Origin: JAJDTR01 sp965220415
GTDB lineage: Bacteria; Poribacteria; WGA-4E; JAJDTR01
Direction: 5' to 3'
Assembly (NCBI GenBank): GCA_965220415.1
Contig: OZ244829.1
Span: 2,914,001-2,978,000, forward strand
DNA: 64,000 nucleotides
Shown here: positions 1-6,441 of the stretch, piece after piece
Layout of the letters: each line of letters opens with the position of its first letter
How positions within the stretch are numbered: the first letter of the stretch is position 1
Program-made: the position numbers and the translations under genes
Notes under the pieces: generated by a model
Told to the model about the DNA's origin: nothing
What the model saw: only the letters and a program-made list of their open reading frames with translations
Database searches by the model: none

Positions 1-60
1 TTTAACTAGCCACTGGCCACTGGTCACTGGTCACTAGCCACTGCTTCTACTAACCACTGT
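1..60. repeat. 7-bp tandem repeat (CACTGGC/CACTGGT) at the 3' end of potC
   Basis: Degenerate heptamers (CACTGGC, CACTGGT, CACTAGC) run in tandem with a strict 7-base phase and reach the stop codon of the minus-strand permease gene. The same repeat class recurs at the 3' ends of many genes in the window. Confidence 0.75.
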
Positions 61-807
61 CTTCCTCATCGCCAACACCACCAAAGCAATCGAATTAAAC
101 AAAAGCAACGTCGAAATCGCATTGATCTCCGGCGTAATCCCAAACTTCAACTTGGAATAGATGTGCACCGGTAACGTCGTATACCCCACCCCCGCCGTGA
201 AAAACGAAATCACAAAATCATCGATCGACAGCGTAAACGCCAGCAAAGCCCCGCCGACCACTCCCGGCGCAATCAGCGGCAACGTGATAGACCGAAACGT
301 CCTCCACTCGTTGGCGCCCAAGTCCAACGCCGCCTCCTCCATAGACCGGTCAAACCCCTGCAACCTCGCCCGAACAATGATAGTCACATACGAGATATTG
401 AACGCCACATGCGCAATGACAATCGAGGCGATACCCAGCGGGATATGCGCCTGCGCGTAGAACATAAGCAGAGCAATCCCCATCACAATATCCGGAACAA
501 TAATCGGCAGAAAAATGACCCGCGTGAATACACCCCGCAACGGAAATCGATACCGTTCGATGCCGAGCGCCGCCATGGTACCGATGACCGTCGCAATGCA
601 GGTGGATACCCCCGCCACAATCAGGCTTGTGAAACACGCGCGCCACAAATCCCGATTTCCCGCAAGTTTGGCGTACCAATCCAGAGTAAACCCCCTCCAA
701 ACCGCCGTATGCTCCGCAGCGTTGAACGAAAACACCACCAGCACAACAACCGGCGCATACAGAAATAGTAACACAAAAAACACATTAAGTTGCAATATTC
801 GTTTCAT
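34..807 (-). CDS. potC: Spermidine/putrescine-type ABC transporter permease, PotC-like
   Basis: Inner-membrane permease of a polyamine-type ABC importer, expected to pair with a PotB-like permease, a PotA ATPase and a PotD binding protein. The roughly 257-residue protein is strongly hydrophobic with about six membrane segments, starting with one near residues 8-27. It carries the ABC permease EAA loop (EEAALDLGANEWRTF, around residue 160) that docks on the ATPase, followed by a Gly-rich LPLIAPGVVGG stretch typical of the family. An upstream in-frame GTG at 819 is possible. The ATG at 807 is preferred because an AGGTG stretch lies about nine bases before it. The gene lies just downstream of potB on the same strand with a repeat-filled gap of about 100 bases, so co-transcription is likely. 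The last residues run into a 7-bp tandem repeat. The substrate is inferred from the family, not shown. Confidence 0.85.
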   Translation of the reverse strand: MKRILQLNVFFVLLFLYAPVVVLVVFSFNAAEHTAVWRGFTLDWYAKLAGNRDLWRACFTSLIVAGVSTCIATVIGTMAALGIERYRFPLRGVFTRVIFLPIIVPDIVMGIALLMFYAQAHIPLGIASIVIAHVAFNISYVTIIVRARLQGFDRSMEEAALDLGANEWRTFRSITLPLIAPGVVGGALLAFTLSIDDFVISFFTAGVGYTTLPVHIYSKLKFGITPEINAISTLLLFNSIALVVLAMRKTVVSRSSG

Positions 808-892
808 GATAAACCGCACCTAATACGATCAACCGAATGGATAATGAGTGCGATAGAGATCCACTAACCACTGTCCTTCCTCCTCCTGCTTT

Positions 893-930
893 TACTGGCC
901 ACAGGCCACTGGTCACTGACCACTGCTTCT
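893..930. repeat. 7-bp tandem repeat at the 3' end of potB
   Basis: Heptamers of the CACTGGC class (for example ACTGGTCACTGACCACTG) overlap the stop codon of the PotB-like gene and supply its last residues. Confidence 0.7.
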
Positions 931-1797
931 CTCCCCCTTCATTGACCGAAAATAAACCACCGTCCCAACCAACACAACCCCCATCAGCAGAAACGACAAC
1001 GCCGATCCGAACGGCCAATCCCGCGCCGTCTTGAACTGACGCGCGATGACATTCCCGATATAATTGACCTTCCCCCCGCCCAGCAAATCCGGCGTAATGA
1101 ATGCGCCGACCGTCGGGATAAACACCAACACCGAGCCGGCGACAACCCCCGGAATACTCAACGGCAGCGTCACGTTCAGAAACGCCCGCCAAGGCTTGGC
1201 GCCCAGATCCTTCGCTGCGTCAATCAGTGCGCCGTCAATCTGCTCCAGAGACGCATACAGCGGCAATATCATGAACGGAAGATAACCGTAGATGAGACCG
1301 ATATACACGGCAACCGGCGTGTAGAGCAACTCCGGCGGCGTGATATCGGGGAAGAGTGCAACCAAGAGCTTGTTCAGCACCCCCTCCGCCCGCAAGATCA
1401 CAATCCACGCATACGTGCGAATCAAGAAATTTGTCCAGAAAGGGAGCACCACAAGCAAGAGAAGGACATTGCGCCAACGATGCTGATACCGCGCAACGTA
1501 ATAAGCGAAGGGATAGCCCAGAATCAGGCAGACAACCGTAGAAACCGCAGCCGTCAAGATCGACTGCCAAAGGATGCCCAGATACAATGGATCCAGCAGC
1601 CGTCGGTAGTTACCAAGCGCAAGCGCCCAGTCAACGCCGCCATACGTGCCGCGCTCGGCGAAACTGTAGACGAAAATCGACGCGATAGGGACAAGAAAAA
1701 AGAAGACGAGCCAAAACAGGGCGGGAAAAAGAAGTATGAGAACGCGGCTATCGGAATGTTCGCGTATAAATTGACCGAATCGATACCATACTTTCAC
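913..1797 (-). CDS. potB: Spermidine/putrescine-type ABC transporter permease, PotB-like
   Basis: Partner permease of the potC product in a polyamine-type ABC importer, 294 residues. About six membrane segments are visible, the first at residues 20-45 (LILLFPALFWLVFFFLVPIA). The EAA docking motif reads DAAKDLGAKPWRAFLNVTLPL near residue 195. The motif TNFLIRTYAWIVIL near residue 125 is typical of PotB-like proteins. The start at 1797 gives MKVWYRFGQ. I see no convincing Shine-Dalgarno there, so the true start is slightly uncertain. The C-terminus ends GERSSGQ, and its last codons are contributed by the 7-bp tandem repeat at 893-930. The ATPase and binding-protein genes are not in the window; upstream lies only repeat DNA. 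Confidence 0.85.
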   Translation of the reverse strand: MKVWYRFGQFIREHSDSRVLILLFPALFWLVFFFLVPIASIFVYSFAERGTYGGVDWALALGNYRRLLDPLYLGILWQSILTAAVSTVVCLILGYPFAYYVARYQHRWRNVLLLLVVLPFWTNFLIRTYAWIVILRAEGVLNKLLVALFPDITPPELLYTPVAVYIGLIYGYLPFMILPLYASLEQIDGALIDAAKDLGAKPWRAFLNVTLPLSIPGVVAGSVLVFIPTVGAFITPDLLGGGKVNYIGNVIARQFKTARDWPFGSALSFLLMGVVLVGTVVYFRSMKGERSSGQ

Positions 1798-2348
1798 ATC
1801 AACACGTTAGACAATACAAATCAAACGACCAAACAGTCCCCTCCGTAGGGGCGAGGTCCCCTCGCCCAATCCCGCACCAGCCTTTTCTTGGATAACGACC
1901 AATCAAGCAAGTGAATAGGGCCTACGATAGAGATCCCTTCCGATTCCCGACTTCCCACCTGTAGGAGCGATCTCCAGGTCGCGACTCCTTCAAATCAACC
2001 TAGCGGTATCGTAGGGGCGAGGATCAACTGAGTGAATAACGAAGGCGATAGAGATCCCCCCTCGCCCAATCCCGCACTAGCCTTTTCTTGGATAACGACC
2101 AATCAAGCAAGTGAATAGGGCGTACGATAGAGATCCCTTCCGATTCATGACTTCCCACCTGTAGGAGCGATCTCCAGGTCGCGACTCCTTCAAATCAACC
2201 AACCAAAATCGTAGGGGCGAGGTCCCCTCGCCCGATAGTAAATCATGCATGACGCATCACGCCTTACGAATCACAACCAACCAAAACGAACAAATCTCAA
2301 CAAACCCAAAATGGAGACAACGGAAACGCTTCTCCCAACCCCGCTTCG
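1798..2348. repeat. Tandem duplication of a repeat mosaic, one copy carrying an extra 35-bp insert
   Basis: No gene is seen. A 166-base unit (1845-2010) is followed by a 200-base version of itself (2011-2210) and the start of a third (2211-2233). Each unit begins with a GTAG-headed hairpin (arms GGGCGAGG and CCTCGCCC), then a 35-bp element (1903-1937 and 2103-2137), then a GTAGGAGCGATCTCC hairpin (1961-1985 and 2161-2185). The second unit is about 34 bases longer because another 35-bp element (2024-2058) splits its first hairpin exactly in the loop. The two units therefore give an occupied and an empty version of the same site. Confidence 0.85.
2024..2058 (+). repeat. 35-bp element inserted in a GTAG hairpin loop (occupied site)
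   Basis: Head TCAACTGAGTGAATA and tail GCGATAGAGATCCC interrupt the hairpin that is intact at 1845-1867 and 2211-2233. The arms GGGCGAGG and CCTCGCCC are retained on either side; only about one loop base is lost. Confidence 0.85.
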
Positions 2349-2594
2349 CTACTCCTCAAGCGCCTCCTCGACCTCTTCCGGCAGCGTCACCGTATTCGGA
2401 TCAACATCAATCGGGAACTCCGTGCCATACGCTTCAACCAAGTCGCTGAACGACGTATCATCAACCCGTTCAAGATCCTGACCCGCACGGTTAAGAACCA
2501 CAACCCGACAGCTATCGCAACTCATCAAATCCACATCCGATTGCTCAACCGGAAACTGCGTCAAAGGATTATTGCAATCCGGGCACGGTAACAT
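2349..2594 (-). CDS. Small zinc-ribbon protein
   Basis: An 81-residue acidic protein of unknown function. The N-terminus MLPCPDCNNPL followed by SCDSC near residue 26 gives two CxxC pairs, as in a small zinc ribbon. The rest is rich in Asp and Glu and ends EEVEEALEE. The start at 2594 has a good Shine-Dalgarno (GGAAGGA, about nine bases upstream). It lies alone between a repeat mosaic and another small gene. A role in metal binding or protein interaction is inference only. Confidence 0.65.
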   Translation of the reverse strand: MLPCPDCNNPLTQFPVEQSDVDLMSCDSCRVVVLNRAGQDLERVDDTSFSDLVEAYGTEFPIDVDPNTVTLPEEVEEALEE

Positions 2595-2630
2595 ATCACG
2601 AATCCTTCCAAAACAATCTATTTAAGGGGG

Positions 2631-2843
2631 CTATATACAATTGCGCCGAAAGCCATGTTTTTTGAATACGTCCCTGCTGGGGAGGCATTCATCGTTTTCC
2701 ATCTGTTTTCTTGCTCGATTCAAACTCGCAATAATATCTGGGTCAGAATATAAATCCGAATCTTCATCCACATAACGAGAAGATTGAGCTACGCTTTCCA
2801 ACAACTGGCTAGGTTGCTTTTTTTCATCTCTTTTTTCTTTCAT
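2631..2843 (-). CDS. Small hypothetical protein, antitoxin-like
   Basis: A 70-residue charged protein starting MKEKRDEKKQPSQLLE. Its C-terminal half (DPDIIASLNRARKQ, then a short segment ending KKHGF) resembles the tail of some type II antitoxins, where a helix precedes a partner-binding segment. No toxin gene is adjacent, so this is only a resemblance. It is 36 bases upstream of the zinc-ribbon gene on the same strand. No strong ribosome binding site is visible. Coding status is moderately likely. Confidence 0.45.
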   Translation of the reverse strand: MKEKRDEKKQPSQLLESVAQSSRYVDEDSDLYSDPDIIASLNRARKQMENDECLPSRDVFKKHGFRRNCI

Positions 2844-2889
2844 TGATTCACCATATTTTACTGTGGTATCTTAACCCTTCTCCTAACCC

Positions 2890-2990
2890 GTAGGTTGGGT
2901 TGAGCCGATAACCAATAGAAATCGCGTCGAACAAAAGCCTTCCGATGTTCCATACTTCGTGAAAACACCGAAATCCTAGCGAAACCCAAC
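2890..2990 (+). repeat. GTAG-headed 101-bp long-loop palindromic repeat
   Basis: It begins GTAGGTTGGGTTGAG and ends GCGAAACCCAAC, so the ends pair (GTTGGGTT with AACCCAAC) around a loop of about 75 bases. Longer-conserved copies lie at 15325-15426, 34861-34962 and 36863-36964. A short-loop version is at 38341-38371. Confidence 0.75.
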
Positions 2991-3002
2991 AGCCTCCCTT
3001 CC

Positions 3003-3112
3003 AACCTTGCACTCCCACTACTAACCACCGGCCACTGCTTTCCCTGCCTTTACTAGTCACCGACCACTGTTTCCCTTGCCTTTACTGACCACTAGCCACT
3101 GACCACTGTTTT
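3003..3112. repeat. 7-bp tandem repeats at the 3' end of the MoeB-like gene
   Basis: Several blocks of CACTGGC/CACTGAC-type heptamers, separated by CCTTTACT spacers, lie directly downstream of the stop codon of the minus-strand MoeB-like gene. Confidence 0.65.
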
Positions 3113-3114
3113 CC

Positions 3115-4311
3115 CTAATCCGCCGCCTGCTCCACCGGCGCATTCACCCAATACTCATCATACCATGCCTCATAATCCTCATACAACGCCGTCACCTCCG
3201 GCTCATCACCGCAAACCGGACAATTCGCATCCCGGCTGAGTTTCAACTCGCGAAACTGCATACGCAGCGCATCATACAGCACCAACCGACCGATGAGCGG
3301 AGTGCCAATCCCCACCAATATCTTAATCGCCTCCGTTGCCATCATCACACCGACCACGCCCGGGAGCACGCCCAGGACACCCGCCTCACTTCAGCTCGGC
3401 ACCATCCCCGGAGGCGGCGGCTCCGGGTACAAGCAACGATAGCACGGGCCATCATGCGGCTTCAGCACCGTGACCTGCCCCTCGAACTCCGAGATGCTGC
3501 CATGCACAATCGTCTTGTTCGTCAGTACCGCGGCATCGTTCACAAGATAGCGCGTCGGGAAATTGTCGCAGCCGTCAACGATTAAGTCATACCCCTCGAA
3601 AATCTCAAGCACATTCTCCGCTTTCAACCGTGTCTGATGCGGCACAACCTTGACATCCGGGTTCAATGACTTGATGGTCGTCGTCGCCGATTGCACCTTC
3701 GGCGTGCCGATCGACTCCGTGCGATGCGCAATCTGCCGCTGCAAATTACTAATCTCGACCAGATCCGAATCCAGCACGCCAAGCGTCCCGACCCCCGCCG
3801 CCGCCAAGTACACCGCCGCGGGCGAACCCAGCCCCCCGGCGCCCAGCAGCAGCACCTTCGATTCAAGCAACTTCGCCTGCCCCGTCTCCCCGATTTGGCG
3901 CAGCATGAAGTGGCGGCTGTACCGGTCCAACTGCTCGTGCGTCAGCGGTTTGTCCTGTTCCGTGGCATAGCCCGCCGTCAACCAGCCGCGATATCCGCCC
4001 GCCATTGAGATCGTGTCCGTGTAGCCCATATCCTTCAGCGACTTCGCGGCGAGAAGAGAACGCACTCCGCCTGCACAATACAGAACAATTTTCTGATTCG
4101 CGTCAGTCACATAATCGTCAATCGAAAGCTCAAGCATGCCTCGCGACACATGAACCGCGCCCGGAATATACCCCGCCCGCCGCTCGTCATCGTCACGAAC
4201 ATCGAGCAGCACAAAATCACCGCCCCGATCTTGTTCCGCCTTCACCTCGTCAACCGAGACCTCCGGAATCTCCTGTCTCACCTCTTCAATAATCTCTGCA
4301 GACGACCTCAT
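3115..4311 (-). CDS. moeB: Rhodanese-E1-like sulfur carrier adenylyltransferase (MoeB/ThiF family) with in-frame TGA, probable selenoprotein
   Basis: Predicted to adenylate a ubiquitin-like sulfur carrier (MoaD or ThiS type) and pass on sulfur. From the ATG at 4311 (GAGGGG about eight bases upstream) the frame runs 398 codons, interrupted by one TGA at 3391-3393 (codon 307). Residues 20-120 are a rhodanese domain with active Cys79 (YCAGGVRS). Residues 120-398 are the E1-like domain: ATP loop GAGGLGS (157-163), NLQRQ (189-193), zinc cysteines CYRC (290, 293) and later NCPVC. The TGA replaces the Cys of the conserved VPSC-x-EAGVLG motif, the catalytic Cys in MOCS3/Uba4-type E1 enzymes. Both sides keep one frame. 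A hairpin follows the TGA (3359-3376). A selenocysteine reading is therefore favoured over a nonsense mutation, though selenium genes are not in the window. A longer ORF start at 4395 looks spurious. The rhodanese domain is N-terminal, whereas it is usually C-terminal in such fusions. Confidence 0.8.
3359..3376 (-). promoter_or_regulatory. Candidate bacterial SECIS hairpin just after the in-frame TGA
   Basis: On the mRNA, 14 bases after the UGA, CCUGGG pairs with CCCGGG (one U-G pair) around the loop CGUGCU. The loop begins about 20 bases after the UGA and has G at its second position. This agrees with the known bacterial SECIS pattern of a small stem-loop shortly after the codon with an early G in the loop. 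The stem is short, so the call is tentative. Confidence 0.45.
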
Positions 4312-4604
4312 AAGATTCACTCCCCTCAAAACATGCGGCACAATCCGAGGCAACCGCTGCACATCCCTCACGGCATGCCGCTTTCCACAGCCCACTCAAC
4401 CAAATTCCATTATATCACGCCCCCGCAAACCTGTCAAAACCAAAATCATCCCCACACCCCCATCCCGTGGGTTGGATTGGGCACATCGAAACCAACTCTG
4501 TAGGGTGCGCAATGCGCACCAGCCTTGCGGTCCGTAGGTCGAGACCAAGCCCTGTAGGTTCAGACAACGCCCACTCCTCCCCCTTCCCGCCGACTTTTTC
4601 GCTT

Positions 4605-4656
4605 TTACTGGTCACTAGCCACTGGTCACTGGCCACTGCCTTTACTTGCCACTGCT
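4605..4656. repeat. 7-bp tandem repeat at the 3' end of the dehydrogenase gene
   Basis: CACTAGC, CACTGGT and CACTGGC heptamers stand in phase and reach almost to the stop codon of the minus-strand gene that ends at 4658. A short GTAG hairpin (arms GGTGCGCA and TGCGCACC) lies near 4500-4523. Confidence 0.7.
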
Positions 4657-4657
4657 T

Positions 4658-5698
4658 CTACTCCTCCCAAAAAATCCCGACCCCCAGTTTCTTCCCCATC
4701 CCCGCCAAACCCCGCAGATGCTCCACATGCAACGGAATCCCGCTCGCAATCCACTCCTCCCGCTTCCGCCACTCAATCTCCCCCGGTAAATAGACCTGAT
4801 CAACCCCCGCCGCCGTTTTCGACGCACGCACCGTCCGAATCCCCCGATCGACCTCCGCCGCATACGCACCGAAATCCGTAAAACTCGACACATTAACCGC
4901 GATAAAGAAATGTTTCGACGGTTCATCCGAAGCATGGCACGACATCAAACCTCCGACCAAGGGCCCCGCCAAAACGCCCATAACCACCGCCAACCCGTAC
5001 CCCTTCGGCCCCGCCGCCGGCATCATCAAATGCCCTTCGCTCGGATCCGTGACCGTTTCACCGTCACCGCCCAAGAACCACTCCGGCGGCACCGGCTGCC
5101 CATACATATTCATCGTCAGAATCTTGCCCCACGCCGCCACTCCGCACGCCATATCCAAAACGATGGGGTACTCCTCCCCCGCAGGGAGCGCATAACTCAG
5201 CGGGTTATTCCCCACCACACGCGCCGCGCCCCCCGGTGCCACAACCGATGGTCCCCCCGTATTCGTGGTTGCGAACCCGATCATGCGCTCCTCGACCGCC
5301 ATCATCGTGAAACACGCCGCCGCTCCGAAATGACCCGCGTTAACCACGCCCGCCGCCGCGATACCCGTAGCCTTCGCCTTCTCGATAGCCGCCCTCATCG
5401 CAGCCGCACTCGCCACATGACCCAAACCGCCATCGCCGTCAACGAGAACATAACTTGGCCCCTCCCGCTGCACCCGAATTTCCGGGGTCGGATTCACATC
5501 CCCCGCAAGGATCTGCGCAATATAAGACGGCGCATGCCGCGTCCCGTGCGAATACACCCCACGCAAATCCGTCTCGACCTGAAGTTCCGCTATCAACTCC
5601 GCATCCTCCCTGCCGACCCCCGCCTTCCGATAAAGCGTGTGCACAAACTCCCGCAACTCGTCAACCTGCACCACAATTTCCTGAACACCTTCAAACAT
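4658..5698 (-). CDS. Malate/L-lactate/ureidoglycolate dehydrogenase family (Ldh_2) oxidoreductase
   Basis: NAD(P)-dependent oxidoreductase of the family containing malate dehydrogenase (mdh of methanogens), YlbC/AllD and sulfolactate dehydrogenase. Its length, 346 residues, is normal for the family. Visible hallmarks are the N-terminal helix with D-LRGVYSHGTRH (near residue 45-55, conserved S-H-G), VNAGHFGAAACF (near 130) carrying the catalytic-region His, NTGGPSVVAPGGAARVVGNNP (near 165-185), and GPKGYGLAVVMGVLAG (near 245) in the C-terminal half. The start at 5698 follows a purine-rich AAGGGGGAGG tract. The physiological substrate cannot be told from the sequence. The gene stands alone, with MoeB downstream and a long repeat region upstream. 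Confidence 0.85.
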   Translation of the reverse strand: MFEGVQEIVVQVDELREFVHTLYRKAGVGREDAELIAELQVETDLRGVYSHGTRHAPSYIAQILAGDVNPTPEIRVQREGPSYVLVDGDGGLGHVASAAAMRAAIEKAKATGIAAAGVVNAGHFGAAACFTMMAVEERMIGFATTNTGGPSVVAPGGAARVVGNNPLSYALPAGEEYPIVLDMACGVAAWGKILTMNMYGQPVPPEWFLGGDGETVTDPSEGHLMMPAAGPKGYGLAVVMGVLAGPLVGGLMSCHASDEPSKHFFIAVNVSSFTDFGAYAAEVDRGIRTVRASKTAAGVDQVYLPGEIEWRKREEWIASGIPLHVEHLRGLAGMGKKLGVGIFWEE

Positions 5699-6441
5699 AA
5701 CCTCCCCCTTTCACACAGTAGTAGGCATACGCCGTATGCCGCAACCATCCTTCCCACTCACTCCACTACGCCGGTAGGAGTGATCATACGAGCACGACAG
5801 AGCCTCTGTAGGGTGGGATCAAGTGAGTGGATAACGAGCGCGATAGAGATCCCCTGCCCACCAGCCTTTCCTTCAGGAACGAATAGGATTGATCGAAGGA
5901 GATCAAGCGAGTGGATAACGAGGACGATAGAGATTTTGTTCCCGCGCCCGTTCTTTCCTGAAACAAACGCCACTCCCGTTAACTCCCACGGTTCCCCTCC
6001 CTCCGTTACGTCCGGCTTCCACCCCGACCCCCACACGAAAGAGCTTCTGTAGGGTACAATCAAGCGAGTGGGTAGCGAGCACGATAGTAAATCTTCCGCG
6101 CACCAGCCTTTCATGTGGGAGCAATCTCCCGACCGCACCTAATCCGCGAAATCCCCCAATCACACCAATCCTCGTTTAGACAATCTCTTCCGGCTTCCCA
6201 TTCACTCGCTTCCAATTTTCTCGCATTCCCGATTACCCGTTTTCTCCCCTTCACCCCAACGCCCGATCCTAAAACCGCTCCCGCTGGATTGCCAATTCCA
6301 GCGCCCGCAAAATAACATCGTGCGACTTTAATCTTCGAAATCCGTTAAATCTCAAGAATCGTAGTTCAGACAATCTTCCCCATTTTCCACCCTTCGTTGG
6401 CTTTGCTAGCCGCTGGTCGACTGCCTATCGTTCCTCGTCCG
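5699..6441. repeat. Repeat mosaic upstream of the dehydrogenase gene
   Basis: No gene is supported here. It contains a GTAG hairpin with arms GGCATAC and GTATGCC (5718-5741), and a GTAGGGTGGG hairpin split in its loop by a 35-bp element (5819-5853, flanked by CTGCCCACC). It also has a further element copy at 5903-5934 and one at 6060-6094 that splits a GTAGGGTGCGC-type hairpin. A TGGATTGCCAAATTCCA palindrome lies near 6281-6300. Near 6130-6180 and 6330-6380 are two versions of an AATCCGTGTAATCC-type repeat ending in TTCAGACAAT. Confidence 0.7.

Noticed and set aside
3115..3369. Separate 84-codon gene downstream of the MoeB-like frame
   Set aside because: It is in the same frame as the upstream part, begins inside the conserved E1 domain and completes its zinc site. 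It is the rest of one protein read through TGA.
4910..6052. Long plus-strand frame (380 codons) opposite the dehydrogenase gene
   Set aside because: It is rich in Arg, His and Pro, has no recognisable domain, and mirrors the GC-rich minus-strand gene. Codon-position pattern fits the minus-strand gene only.
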